Positions 34,241 to 47,096 of a DNA stretch of 64,000 bases are shown here, in pieces. The notes under the pieces are model-generated. The model did not search any database. It was given only the letters and a program-made list of their open reading frames with translations, and was not told where the DNA came from. The stretch covers positions 99,042,087 through 99,106,086 of the forward strand of contig CM043966.1 in the NCBI GenBank assembly GCA_014529385.2, given 5' to 3'. Numbering within the stretch: the stretch's first letter is position 1; each line of letters starts with the position of its first letter. The position numbers and the translations under genes were made by a program. Source of the stretch: Adiantum capillus-veneris (lineage: Eukaryota > Streptophyta > Polypodiopsida > Polypodiales > Pteridaceae).

Positions 34241-35856
34241 CTGGTGATTTTTTGATGGATGCTGCTCCCAGTGCTTGCCCTTGGTCCCCCTAAGTCCCTT
34301 TTGAGCCTAATTTCAACAAAAAAGTCAAATGGATAGAGAATAAATCCCTGTGTGGACTTCAGAGCCTCCGAGCCGTTTTCTGACTTTTGGAGTGCTTTTT
34401 GGCGATGAAATTTCTTTCTTGATGTTGGTCTCCATAGCTTCCCGATCCCTTGGGGATCCTTGCCGTATGGTTTTTGTCGACTTTGGCTTCACCGGAGCTT
34501 CATTTGGCAATTTGTCGCTCTAGAAGCACCCGTGGTTGCGTTTACATACCTTCGATGATTTGTGGTGGTCTACCACCATAGAACTTGGTTGTTGATGGTC
34601 TAGGAAAGCCGCTCGTGAAGTTTGGTGGCAAACGGACTTGCGGTTTGGCCGCAAGTCTGTTTGCAAGAGCAATTTGACGCTTTGTGTGTCTGATGCCGTT
34701 TCTGAATTTTAGTGCCGCCTCGGGTCACTTTTTGGTCATGCGGGTCATATAGACTTGTCGAGTATGTTGAGATGCTCCTACCCATGAATTTTGGTAGCAT
34801 TTGGTCGCCCTTTCGCCGATTTCCCATTTGGTGGCCTCTTGCGGGTTTCTGGGAATTAGGGTTTTTCTCGATGGTTTTCTCCTTCCTAGGACTGGTCTCC
34901 TAAGCTAGGGTAAGCTGCCGATGAAGTCTTGTTGCTTTCGGGTTGGCCGTTAGGCCGCCGTCTCTACTTGTAGGTCTCTACCACCCGCTTTGTGTGTGAC
35001 CCCTACTCTAGTTTTTGCGACATAATGACAAACATGCGCGAAAAGCTCAAGGTGGTGAGCCTACCTCTCATGTCTAGAGCTCATCGGGTAGTCGTGCGCG
35101 TCGTAGAAGTTGCTGGAAGGTCGGTCCGCTCTAGGTGGCAGAAGCTCTCTCCACAAAGTCAATAGTGAGAATGAGGTAAAAATGAGGTGAAAATTTCTTA
35201 TAATGGAGGTCCCCGAACCACTTTTCATGAAATTTGACATGGGCTCCTATCTTCTTGTGAGATGCGGTCTAGGCTCAAAAATTTCTTGATTTGGACTCCA
35301 TTTGCTCTGTTTACCAAAAATTTGGCATTTCGGTCAAAACATGGCCAAAACACGCTTTCCGCTCCAGTCTCATAATTGCACCCCCACTGTACGATAGGTT
35401 TTCCTATAGTCACTGATCATCCTCATATTTTTTGTTTTTCATTACGATTGTTTTTCACCTGCTTTTTGTATTTTTGAAGTTTTTCTATCAAAAATTAGCA
35501 AAATTAAAAGAAAAATACCAAATCAAACCCAGAAAATCCCCCAAAATCATAATAAATCACAATCATCACCGCAAAACATTATATACACTCGCATGTAATT
35601 TTTATGTGGTCGGATTTCTCCGTTTTACCAATATTTTGCCCGAAAAATGGCTATTTCTACTTATATACACACACCTAGGGGCTTGATTTGGCGTTTGGCC
35701 CCATATACCTGTAGATACTTGCTGTATAAGGGCATATGTACTTGGGTTACTCCAAAAATTTTGCAATCAAACAATAACCCTTAAAATAGTCGAAAATCAT
35801 GCCCTTTTTTGTTGTTTCTCTTATTGGTTTCGCATTTGAGAATGCCATGAGAATGC
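34241..35856. other. Non-coding stretch, probable Gypsy 3' LTR region
   Basis: No gene is recognised. On the minus strand it follows a PPT, so part of it should be the 3' LTR of the Gypsy element to its right; a TATATAA occurs near 35655-35665 on that strand. The point where LTR ends and the family P leader begins cannot be fixed. Confidence 0.4.
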
Positions 35857-35872
35857 CTTCCCCCCTCCTAGC
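35857..35872 (-). other. Polypurine tract of Gypsy element
   Basis: On the minus strand, CTAGGAGGGGGGAAGG follows the coding remnants and precedes a GGCATTCTCA that occurs twice; it is the likely plus-strand primer. Confidence 0.55.
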
Positions 35873-36251
35873 CGGAGTCCTCCCGGACGACAAGGTATCG
35901 CCTCGGAGTATGTGTTGTGCATGGGTTGAAAAGTTGTGCTAATGCCTGGCTGATTAATGTGGCCCTACTTTATGCATACTCAGTCAATACATGGAAAAAT
36001 TAATGCTGTGCAAGAGAAGGGAATAAGCAAGATGCTTATTTGCATTCGCCGTCGAGGTTTCCTGTTTTCTTTGCAAGTAATTGTTGTAACTCTACTGCTC
36101 TTTGTTTAATTGTCTTTTTTGCAAAAGGCACTTGCTTTGCCAACACTGTTGATAGAGCCGTAGCTGTTTCTAAGGAGAGAATTGGCTTGGCCGGAATGGC
36201 TATGGGCCGTATTGCCTTTGCTTTCCATTGGTATTTTGTTTCTGCTATTTT

Positions 36252-37165
36252 TTAAAGATGTTTTGGACCTTCCTTGTTTGCATTTGGTTTGTTGTTGATT
36301 GGCACCCACATAAGTCGGTTTTCCTTTTTCAAATGCAGTTGTCTACCTTCCGTTGTTTCTTGTACTGAAGGGAGTTCTTTTTGCTTTTGTTTTGGTATCC
36401 AAATGTGAGTGACATTTGGGTTATGGCTAAGCATTTTCTTTGGGATCCATATCTGTTTTATGCCCTTGGTTTGTGGTTGAACCATCTGCTTTGTTGGAAT
36501 TCTGTTGTTGCATTGTTGTTTGTCCACCATGGCATTTCTATCCTTCCGCATCCATACTTGTTTCCTTTGTTTGGTATCCTAGATATTTGCATTGCGACCG
36601 GTGACTTCGTATGTCTGTAATTAGCATGGTTGGCTTTTACCTGATTGTTGGTCTCGAGTATCAGGTTGTTCTTTGATGGCATTTTTGCTTTTGGCTTTTT
36701 CAGTGATTGCATGGCTTGCAGCTGATCATTCTGGTATTGCTGAGCAAAGGCTATCACCTGTTGTTCATGTGCATGCTGAATTTTGACTGCCTTTGCTTTC
36801 CAATCTATCTACACATTGTTCTCTTTTTGCCAAGGTTGCCCCAACATCATTGGGTGTTGTGTGCTTTCATCCTCTACCACATAGAATTTGTGTGGGTAAA
36901 TATATTGATGTATCTGTACATGCAATATAGTCCATCCCAATGTTTTCAAGGGGTGTGATGTGCTACTTTCCAGCACTTGAGGAGTAGGATGAAGTTGACC
37001 TGTGACTTTGAGCTGTTGGTATAATCCGTAAGAGATCAAATTTGCTTGAGCTCCCGAATCAAGCAATGTTGTCGATTCAACTTGATTGCTGCCCACTTTG
37101 ACCGCAATTATTGGCTCCACTGTTTCTTCATCCAACTTCGTCAGTTGAATGGCATTGACTCGCAA
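36252..37165 (-). pseudogene. Second retropepsin-like domain and W-I-P-K tail, downstream of integrase
   Basis: The frame 37165-36809 encodes a pepsin-like retroviral protease fold pattern: TTLLDSGAQANLIS (catalytic D-S-G), then a flap-region stretch, then HPMMLGQPWQ as the usual 'ILGxPW' block. It continues after a stop into a Gln/Asn-rich region and into IWIPKKML, HIWIPKQKQ and LMWVPINN (36551-36252). It sits about 90 bp beyond the integrase C-terminus, while the element already has a protease upstream of RT (39809-40168). Either a second element's gag-pro end is joined here or this family carries an additional protease domain. The two protease sequences are different. Confidence 0.6.
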
Positions 37166-37252
37166 TGGTGGTCCACTTTGTTGTTGTTGTCATAGAAGTC
37201 TTTTTTTTGCAATGCGTTCTTGTGCTCCTGCTTGAGCTTCCTCTCGTACTCT

Positions 37253-40200
37253 CTATTTTTCCTTCATTATTTGTTTTTCTTGATGAATTTGTTGGAGCAT
37301 CTCCTGTGTGAGTGGTAGATGATACCTCTTCAGTCGACATCCACTAATCCAATTTGGCATTTCTTCACCTGCTAATGTAGCAAGCTTGACAGCTCCACTT
37401 TGTGATGGATCATTAATCACAAATGGTCCCATCCCTCGCTTTTTAAGTTTCTTGGCATGTTGCTTCAAGGTATAAATAAGTACGTAATCACCTGTTTTGA
37501 ACTCTTTAGTGCGCACATGTTTATCAAAAAATTCTTTTTGTCTTCTCTTTTTAGCATAGATTGAAGCGACAGATCGTAAGTGGAGTTCATCTAGCTTTTC
37601 AAGATCATCTATTCTTGAAGAGATCTCATGCCCTGTCCACTCTAAGCTATTGCCTACTCGTAGAGTTGGAATTAAAAACTATATGGGTAGTATAGCATTT
37701 AGGCCAAACACCATGTTGTATGGTGTTGTTCCGATTGATGTTTTGTAAGCTACCCTGTATGCCCATAGTGTTGAGTGTAGCTGCTGATCCCAATGTGTTC
37801 TTGATTCTGACACTATTTTAGTGAGAACCATGCATAGTGTTTTATTTGTGGCCTCAGCTTGCCCATTGGCCTGTGGATGGTATGGTGCAGATTTCCTATG
37901 TATGACCATGAATTCCTCTAGCAGATATTCAATGACTTCATTAAGAAAATGTGTCCCATGATCACTGACAATTTCTATTGGTAACCCGTAACGTACAAAA
38001 ACATTCTCATACAAAAATTGTGTAGTGGTGCGTGCATCCGCTTTTTGTGTTGCCTTGGCTTTGACCCATTTAGTGAGATAGTCCATAGCCACTATGATAT
38101 ATTGGGTATGGGTGCGATATACAGGCGGTGATATAGGTCCCACAAAATCAATGCCCCATTTTGCAAATGCTCTTGCTCCCATCATTGGCCGTAATGGCAT
38201 CTCATCTCTTTTTATTGGCACCTTGGTGCATTGACATGCGTCACAATGCTTTACAAACTCTTCAGCATCCATGTGCAATGTAGGCCACCAAATTCCTGCG
38301 GTTCAGACAATTTTTGCCGTCTTATTGCCCTAAAAATGGCCTCCACTTATTCCGCTATGTGCATGTTCTAGAATCAGCAGGTATTCGCTTTCACTTGCAC
38401 AGATTCTAAGTTGATTGTCCTTTCCTCACTTATAGAGTTGGTTCCCAATTAAGTGAAAGTCACGAGCTTCCAGCTCTATAGCTTTTTTCCGTGCTCCATG
38501 CAGGTGCTATGTTTACTTGAAACAAAGTTGCGTGATCCACTGGTCTTTTGGCACTACATATAGTACAATTGGTAACATAAGAATGTGTGTCCGCATACAT
38601 AGTTTGCCAATAAACCCCTAGCTATTTCAGTCTCTGGTGTGTTTTCACTGTTAACAATGAAATGCACAATCCTGAACATGTGCCTCTTCAAGGTAGCACT
38701 CGAATTCTTCCGTATTTATACATAATCGTAGGATTAGGTCCGATCCAAGATGATACAGCCGTCCTGCTATCAACTGGAAGTTTTTTGTTTGTGGAATTGT
38801 TTGCTGTTTGGATCTGTATTCCGTATTATCAAACCCACTTCCCAATGAAAGAATGCTAACAATTTCCTGAGACCATTTGGGTACCATTTCAATGTTGAAA
38901 AGATAAGCATCTGGTATGTCATCATCTAGTCCTTCAGGATCTTCCCCGTTGTGTATCCTTGAAAGATGATCCGCTTGTAGATGGGGTTTACCCTTTTTGA
39001 CCACCATTGTGAAGTCAAATTCTAGCAATATAATAAACCAGCGTACGATTCTCCCTGTATTGCAGGTTTATTTACCAGATACAAAAGAGCTTGATGATAT
39101 GTGAAGAACACAAATTTATTTGTGAGCAAATAATGCCAAAATTTCTTTACAGCATAAATCATTCCTAACCCTTTCCGCTCGGTGGTTGTGTAGTTCTTTT
39201 CTGCACTGTTTAACTGTCGGCTCGCATAACAAACCGGAAAATCCATTGTTCCGTCTCTAGGTTGAGCCAGAATACTTCCAATGGCATATGCTGAAGCATC
39301 AATGTGAACATGGAATATCTTTTTCCAATCTGGTGCTTTCAGTACAGGTGTTGATATAAGGTTTTCCTTCAGCTTTTGGAATAAAGTTTCACACTCCTCG
39401 GTCCAATCGAAATTGACTAGCAAACGATACAGAGGTTGTGCGATAACCGCATACATGTATATGAATCTTTGATAATATCCGCAGTGTCCCATGAAGGATT
39501 GCACTTGTTTCGCATTAGTAGGCCTGGGTAGGTCTACAATGACTTTGACTTTGTCCAGGTCTGTGGTTATGCCATTTCTTGAGACAATGTGTCCTAAGAT
39601 GCGGCCTTACTTAACCATGAATACACACTTTTCCGGGTTAAGACAGATTCGATACGTCCTGCATTTTTCAAAGACCTTTTGCAAATGGTTGATATGATCC
39701 TCTTGTAGAAGAGAGTGTACACAAAGATCATCCATGTAAATTTCTAAGAATATTCTTAGGTATTCCTTGAATGCGTGAGTCATTAACCTTTGGAAAGTGG
39801 TTGGGGCATTAGTTAAGCCAGGGTCTCCCAAGAATGATAGGGTAGCCCTCCCCTTTGTGTGGCATGACAAAGATTTCTACCTCAACTTCTATATTGAATG
39901 TTGTTACTTTGACCGCATTCACAATGCCTACGCATTTCACTCTTAAGTTATTTGCCATTTTGGCTCGGCAGGGTGCCGGCATACTCACCTCTAGACCTAG
40001 ATGGTGCATCATTTTTTCACTCATGACGCATATTTGCGCGCCACCATCTATGTAGACATTTAGGATTTGTTGCCCCTTGATGTGGGCATCCACAGTTGGT
40101 AGGATGTCGAGATCCCTCCCAGAGATAGCCCCAGCTATCCTTGGTCTTGATAACCTGGTACTCACCATCTTTGTCCATTGCCTCCTTATCCTTGGTGTGA

Positions 40201-40440
40201 GGTGGAGTAATTGGGGCCAAAGTTATCTTCGGGCCTTGCATCAACACATCTTGAACTAAGTCATAGGGTTTAGCATACTCACCTAGTGAGAAATCCACGA
40301 TGTCTATCTTCCGTCGCGGTTTAGCTGCTTGCTTGCTAGACTTGGATTTCCCTTTCATTTTCTCTTCTCTTTGAGAGGCTTCTTCGTGCCTGCCACGCTT
40401 CACTCCCATAGCATCCACATCTTCTCCTTTTGCTTTCCCT
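37253..40440 (-). pseudogene. Gypsy pol: protease, deleted RT, RNase H, integrase
   Basis: Minus strand, in order: linker (40418-40017, ending DSWGYLWEGS); protease with VYIDGGAQICVMS and PIILGRPWLN (40168-39809); a sharp junction near 39815 where 'ILGRPWL' runs into LTNAPTTFQRLM of RT, removing the first half of RT and changing frame; the RT catalytic loop EIYMDDLCVHS (39870-39607); RNase H with HVHIDASAYAIGSIL and YASRQLNSAEKNYTTTE (39504-39022); linker (39028-38651); a decayed HHCC finger with CDACQ; integrase core with WGIDFVGP, VSDHGTHF and QANGQAEATNK giving D, D and E (38278-37679); C-terminal domain with GDYVLIYTLKQHAKK and MGPFVI (37516-37253). Several frameshifts and stops; not functional. 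Confidence 0.88.
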
Positions 40441-40467
40441 TTGTGCTTCTCTCAAACTGGTTCTTCT

Positions 40468-40789
40468 TGTAAAGAATGAGGATGCAAGAGAAATACACAA
40501 GACAAGCACAAAGCACACAGAGATGGAAAGCTTCTTCTTCTTCTTCACAGAAAAGAGAGTACAAAATGACTAAGTGCTAAAGCTGAAAAGTAGCACATAT
40601 GTACATGCGGTCACTAAGTGTGAACTCGCTAGAAGCGTACTAGGTTGGCACTATAAGTGTAGTCCAGCTGTAGAATCACTGGCAGAGATCCTCCGTGTCG
40701 GTCACCTAACACGCCAGTGAGTAAATGCCGTAAGCGGCCAAGACCCGTAGTGGATGCCAGCTCAAGGTGTAGAGCTCGACATCTCAACA
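40468..40789 (-). repeat. 3' LTR of Copia copy 2
   Basis: 322 bp, starting TGTTGAG and ending TTTACA on the minus strand, colinear with 3362-3683. The PPT (CGAGGGGGAG) lies at 40790-40799. Confidence 0.93.
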
Positions 40790-43700
40790 CTCCCCCTCGA
40801 GCTCTGCATGTCGCAGAGTCCAAGCATAGTCCGGAAACGTCGAAGCTTCTCAGCTCCGAGGGCCTTGGTAAAGATATCCGCTATCTGCTCCTCTGTGCTG
40901 ACGTAGACCAAGTCGATGTCGCCCGCCAACACTCGCTCTCGAACGTAGTGGTAATGGACCTCTATGTGTTTGGTCCTGGCATGGAACACTGGGTTCCTAG
41001 CCAACTGCATGCTGCTGAGGTTTTCACAATGAATGACAATCTGCTGGTCCACCTGCACTCCCAAGTCCTCAAGTAATGTGCGTAGCCAAGCTACCTCGCA
41101 CGCCGCAACTGCTGCACCTCTGTACTCGGCCTCTGTGCTCGATAAAGCAACCGTAGGCTGCTTTTTGCTGTTCCAAGTAACAGCAGCACTCCCAAAAGAG
41201 AACATGAACCCACTAGTAGATCTCCTGTCAACAATGCTACCTGCCCAATCTGCATCTGTATACCCATACAATGCTAATGGTGCATCTGCTGCATAGAACA
41301 ATGCGTAGTCAAGAGTCCCTTGCACATACCTAAGTGTGCGTCGTACTCCATCCAAATGTGGCTTCCTCGGAAGCTGCATGAACTGACTCTCCAAGCCTAC
41401 TGTGTAGCTCAAGTCTGGCCTCGTGATAGTCAAGTAGATTAGACTACCCACAATCTTCCTGTACATGTTGACATCCTCAACAACATCACCCTTCTCTACA
41501 CTCAGCTTTGCATTCACATCCAAGGGAATAGAAATTGTCTTACAATCAGCCATACCATACTTTGACAACATGTCCAAACCATATTGTCTCTGTGATAGCC
41601 ATACACCCTCTGGAGTCCTGATCACCTCAATGCGAAGAAAGTAGCGCAACTCGCCTAAATCTTTCATTTCAAACTCCTGTTTGAGAAGACCCTTCACATG
41701 GTCAATCTCCATAGCATTGTCACCAACAATAATAAGGTCATCTACATATATGGTAATGACCACAATCCCCACATCACTCTCACGTACATAGAGTGAATGA
41801 TCAGCATGAGCTCTCCTAAAACCAATACTGACAAGATACTTGGCAATCCTGTCATACCATGCTCTAGAGCCCTGCTTCAAACCATACAAAGCTTTGAGAA
41901 GTCTGCATACATAATCTGGGTAACCTGGATCGACATAACCAGGTGGCTGATCCATATACACTTCCTCTTGCAACTCACCATTCAAGAATGCATTCTTTAC
42001 ATTCATTTGATGCATAAGCCATCCTCTAGATGCATCCACTGCTATGACAGCTCTCACAGTCGTCATCTTTGCCACTGGAGCAAAGGTCTCCTCATAGTCT
42101 ATGCCATACGTCTGTGCATAACCCTTTGCGACCAGCCTTGCCTTGTGACGCTCAATGTTACCATCAGCCTTATGCTTGGTTTTATACACCCATTTACAGC
42201 CAATAGCTTTCTTGCCACTTGGCAATGGCACCAACTCCCATGTGTCGTTTGCTTCCAATGCAGCCATCTCTTCATTCATTGCATCATCCCAATGCACATT
42301 TCCAACTGCATCCTCAAAACATGTGGGCTCCACATCCTGTATCACCTTAGCCATGTAGGCTTGGTGATGCGCTAGATACCCATCATAAGTCAATTTTTGA
42401 ACTGGATTTTTGACTCTGTTAGATCTGTGCAGTCCTGGGTCACTCCTTTGACGTCTAGCATCTTCTTGTACTTTCCTTACACCAGGTGTCCTGACAGCCG
42501 GAATTCCAAATTCCTCATCAAGACTTTGTTCAGAACCATCTAAATCCATGTTTACATGTGAAAAACCTGATGATGCATCAACCATAAGGGAAGGTTCATC
42601 AACCTTTTCCTTTCCTTTTCGTGATACATTCCCTGTACCTGCTGGTGGAGTAACCTGGGTACGTAGTCTACCATTCCATGGCTTCTCAATAGAGCCACGA
42701 GAAGAGGACTCTTGTGGTCCACTCAAAACCTGTGACTGTGGCCTCACATTTTGTACAACCACATCATCTTTTACATCAGCCCCAATAGTGCCATGTGCAT
42801 TACTGTACCAGCTGCTCATCTCATCAAAGACTACATCTCTGCTCACTCGTAATTCTCGTGTAATAGGATTGTAGCACCTGTACCCCTTTTGTTCAAGGGA
42901 ATATCCCACAAGAATACATTTCTCTGCTTTAGGATCCAATTTCCTACGCAACTCATCTGGTACATGCACGTAAGCTATGCAGCCAAACACTTTCAAGTGT
43001 GCCAAATCAGGCTTTGTACCTGTAAACTTTTCCTCAGGTGTTACATCATGCACCGCAGCTGTAGGTGTCATGTTCATAATGTACACAGCTGTATTTACGG
43101 CTTCAGCCCAGAAATGATGAGGCATGTTCTTCTCATTCATCAATGCACGTGCAACCTCTGCAATGTGCCTGTTTTTCCTTTCTGTGACCCCATTCTGTTG
43201 TGGAGTATATATGCATGTAAACTGCCTACGTATACCATGCATTCGCAGAAAATCTGAAAAATCATTGGAGAAGTACTCTCCCCCTCCATCTGACCTCAAT
43301 GTCTTGATTTGCATATCTGTCTCCTTCTCAATCATGACTTTGAAGTCTTGAAAGTGACCAAACACTTCACTTTTGTTACGCATGAAGTAGACCCATACTT
43401 TCCTTGTATGGTCATCAATGAAAGAGACATAATACCTGCAACCATGTATACTTGCAGTATTGGTTGGACCCCAAACATCTGTATGCACCACCTCAAGTGG
43501 CTTTTTACATACATTGCGCTCATGTGGAAATGAGCCCTTTGATTGTTTTCCAAACTGGCATGCTGCACACACTTTATGCATACCATCCACCTTGAATTTG
43601 GGCAAACCTTTTACAATCTGTTTTGATTGCATGCTGCGCAATCTCTGCTCATTGACATGGCCAATGCGTTTGTGTCAAATGCCAACATCAGCCACAACAC

Positions 43701-45111
43701 CTGTCCCCTGTGCAAATAATGCAGCTTTTACCTCAGGCATGTCTACATTCAGTGTAAACATTCTGCCCACACATTTTCCCTCTGTGATCAGCTTACAGCC
43801 ATTCTGGAAATCTTCTACATAACAGCCATTTGGATTGAAGCGAACCTGCAAACCCTGCTCAACCATTAGTCCAACAGAAACAAGATTCTTTGTAATGTTT
43901 GGGACATGAAGTACATCTGCTAAGTACTTTGATTTCCCACTCTTCGTATTTAGAGGTATGTCCCCTACATGAGCAATGGGGTGAGTTGTGTCATCTCCTC
44001 TTTGCACATAGCCTGACACATCTGGTTTGTGCATATCTCTAAACCACTCTCCACGAGACGTCATGTGATTAGAGGCACCTGAATCCACATACCAAACATC
44101 ACCTTGGGTGGAATTTTCTGCTGTCATTGTATTCATTACATGCTACATAACAAACATGCGCTCGTTTTTGATGTCATCTGCATCTCTGCTAGTAGATGCA
44201 TAGTTGCCCTGTTCTCTCTTTCCACTTGCTTTTCCCTTTGGACAGTCACGTGACATGTGGCCTCTTTCACCACAAGTCCAACATTCTCTGCTATCTGGAG
44301 TATGTTGCTGCCTGCTTGATCCTGCACCACGACCTCTTTGACTCCCCCTGCCTTGAGACTGGTTTCCCCTGCCACCTGTATTGTTTTGATTTGATTGGCC
44401 TTCCAGAAATTGGCCCCTGCAACCCCTTGGGCCTCGACCACGACCTCTACCTCTACCTCTGTTGGAGTTAGAATAGAAGGCCTGTTCATAATTATTTCTG
44501 CCATGAGAAGAAGATGTGTCAAGGTTCTTCTCCTCAAGAATAAGCATAGAAATCAAATCTTGGAACACGGGGATGTCGTCTCTTGTATTCATGGAAGACC
44601 TAAAATGTACATACTCATCTCCTGGACCATCCAAGCATGCACGGACAATGTCATCGTCTTCCACTGAGACTTTAATAGATCCAAGAGCCTCAATGATACT
44701 CTTGATCTTCAAGGCATAATCATTGATTAAGAGGTTGTTCCTCTTAACCTGATTTAGCTCCGACTTTAGTTGAAGCTTCCTGGCCTTGGTGTTCACCTCG
44801 AACACTCTGCCTAAGTTTCTCCATGCAATGGCGGGGGTTTCAGCATCCTGTAGATAGCCCATCATGCCATCTGTGATGCTCATAGAAAGCCAATACATCA
44901 CTTTGCTCTGGCCTTGTTGCCAGTCCCTCAAAGCTTTCCTTTGTTCTGCTGTAGCATTTGCCTCGGGAATCTCTGGTTCCTTTTCATTGTCTCCTTCTAC
45001 ATAGTCCCAATAACCTTTTCCTTTTCGAAAATTTGTTATTCTGAACTTCCATGCAGGGTAGTTATTTTTCTCAAGCTTCTCAGTAACAATCTGACTGAAA
45101 CCGTCAGACAT
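40762..45111 (-). pseudogene. Copia gag-pol polyprotein, full length with two stops
   Basis: One frame of 1450 codons runs from ATG 45111 to the stop at 40762 inside the 3' LTR. It is interrupted only by TAG at 44145-44143 and TGA at 43677-43675, which are CAG and TGG in copy 1. Gag (322 residues) has the UBN2-like region (about 10-200), an Arg/Gly-rich stretch (RGRGRGRGRG) and the CCHC knuckle CWTCGERGHMSRDC near 280. Then come protease WYVDSGASNHM, pre-integrase finger, integrase with HTDVWGP, RSDGGGEYF and QQNGVTERKN, RT with ITIYVDDLIIVGD, and RNase H with YTDADWAGS and SSTEAEYRG. The uninterrupted 959-residue part (43641-40762) carries all of integrase, RT and RNase H after the finger. 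Gag and pol are in one frame, as in most Copia elements. Confidence 0.93.
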
Positions 45112-45326
45112 CTTGAAGCACTAAGACAAAATAGCTGCAATCTGCAAAAACCTGCAAATCTGTTGAACCTGCTATCGTGGTACCTGTAACGCTTTCTACA
45201 CTCAACGAGTGTCCACAATCAAGCGTACATACAATCACTGTACTGGTCATGGTAAAGCGAACAAGGGGCACCACCTAGCTTTGAGCGGCTAGGACGCAGA
45301 CAACGGTGATTTGAAATATCATGAAT

Positions 45327-45329
<3 letters not shown>

Positions 45330-45373
<44 letters not shown>

Positions 45374-45385
45374 AAAGAGAGAGAA

Positions 45386-45431
<46 letters not shown>
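45330..45431. repeat. (AC)n followed by (GA)n
   Basis: About 41 bp of AC and then about 60 bp of GA with AAAG interruptions; LTR A has (TG)n at the matching place (8131-8156). Confidence 0.96.
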
Positions 45432-45435
<4 letters not shown>

Positions 45436-46603
45436 GAGAGAATAGACACGTGATGAAAACCCTCGGGGGTGTGAGGGAGAATTATTCTCTTGCCATATTT
45501 ACAGCAACCTTATTTCCAGCGAGGTGGCACATCATGGTGATAGAGAGATAGAGGGAGAGATAGTGAACCTACTTGGTGCATTCTCTAAAGATGACTCATT
45601 GACATGAAACCTTGCTAACATGAGTGTGTGTGGATCGACCGTTGGAGTCAAGATGTGGACATAGCTTCCTTTACATCATACAATTCCCGAAGCAACCCAC
45701 TACGCTAAGTCCCCTCTCTTGTGATGCAAATGTTGCCAATTCCTCCCACCAAAATACTACCAAGTGCTGACCTCTCATGAACTTGCCCCAACCCCCGATA
45801 GTGACCTCTTAGTGCTTTTTTAGATTAGGATAATTTGGTGTGATTAGGGTAATCTAATCAAGGAAGACAAAGGAAGGTGGTGGGCCCTGGGTGGTTGACC
45901 CTTTCTTTGTCTTGGGAAATATTATAAGGAAAAAGGTGGGCCTTTGTGACCATCACCTAGAGAGATGAGAATTTACACGTTTGGGATTTTTTACAAGATT
46001 TGGTTGAAACTGGGAAAAATTATGATAATAACCTACGGTTTACTGAAGAGGGCATCGTGGACGTGATGCCGGTGAATAGCAGCTTCGCTGGTGCGTCGCT
46101 GTAGCACGTTCGTCACTTCGGGGTCGGTCCAGACATGCCTTCAGCACCTTTGCTCGTTTCGGTGTCGGTGTTGCGTAATTTAAGTCGTCCTCCTTCTTGT
46201 CGATGGCATTGTTGCCATTGAATCCTTTGTTTTTTTGTATTTTATTGGTGTGTGTATATATGCATGTGTGTGTGTGTGTGTGTGTATGTATGAGTGGGTA
46301 AGCGTGTGTGTGTGTGTGTATATATATGTGTGTGCACGAGCGTGTGTGGGAACGAGGGGGGGGGGGGGGGTATATTATGTATATACATAAATATATATAT
46401 ATTTTTTATATATATTTTTCGATGACTTACTACTGGCGATGCAGAGACGAGGAGAGAGATGGAGTGAGAGAGAGAGAGAGAGAGTGTGTGCGCGAGTGTG
46501 TGTGTGTGTGTGTAATGGGAATGAAGTGTGTGTGTGTGTGTGTGTGTGTGTGCATGTGTGTGTGTGTGTTTATTTACCCTACGCATGGCTCGGGTGCGGT
46601 GCG

Positions 46604-46606
<3 letters not shown>

Positions 46607-46669
<63 letters not shown>
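46607..46669. repeat. (GA)n microsatellite
   Basis: About 62 bp of GA inside LTR B. Confidence 0.97.
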
Positions 46670-46673
<4 letters not shown>

Positions 46674-47033
46674 ATTGGGCCAGTATGCGTTGGGGGTGAG
46701 TGGGTAAGGGTGGGTTGGGTATGTGTGTGATAGAGAGAGAGTTTGTGTTGATGCGGCGCCTGCACAGGCTGAAGACAAAGAGAGTGAGAGGATAGAGAGC
46801 GGCTGCTTGCGGGCTGAGTGGGTGAGCACAGTGTGAGCGAGGGAGAGGACGAGGTGAGTGGCGAGGGAGGTTGCGAATGGATAGGGTGTGGGTGTGTGTG
46901 GCATTCTTCCACTGCACCCGCATGGGCTAGGTCCGAGGCGAGGGAGAGCATGGCATAGGCAGGCACATCCAATAGAGGGTGCAAACAGGGGGGGAGGGGT
47001 TTTAGTCAACGACATTGGGGGGGTTTAGGCGTT

Positions 47034-47034
<1 letters not shown>

Positions 47035-47092
<58 letters not shown>
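47035..47092. repeat. (GA)n microsatellite
   Basis: About 58 bp of GA with one AAAG interruption. Confidence 0.96.

Positions 47093-47096
<4 letters not shown>

Larger units (their letters stand above)
35857..40467 (-). mobile_element. Ty3/Gypsy retrotransposon, internal part with deletions
   Basis: Minus-strand order is a basic linker, retropepsin, a truncated RT, RNase H, integrase zinc finger and core, integrase C-terminus, then a second protease-like domain and a W-I-P-K region, ending at a PPT. Order RT, RNase H, integrase is diagnostic of Ty3/Gypsy. The Copia 3' LTR adjoins its upstream end at 40467, so the Copia element (and possibly LTR B beyond it) interrupts it. Coding is broken by frameshifts and stops throughout. 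Confidence 0.85.
40468..45111 (-). mobile_element. Ty1/Copia retrotransposon, copy 2, lacking a recognisable 5' LTR
   Basis: The element holds complete gag-pol and a 322-bp 3' LTR (40468-40789). Upstream of gag there is a short leader with GGTACCACGATAGC, a poor match to the Met-tRNA PBS, but no second copy of the LTR. Instead LTR B of another element ends about 130 bp before the gag ATG. It lies in reverse orientation to copy 1, about 37 kb away, and the two are nearly identical over more than 3 kb. Confidence 0.92.

Noticed and set aside
41797-43822. Plus-strand ORFs across Copia copy 2 (up to 192 codons)
   Set aside because: They are antisense shadows of pol, and their mirror images appear antisense to copy 1.
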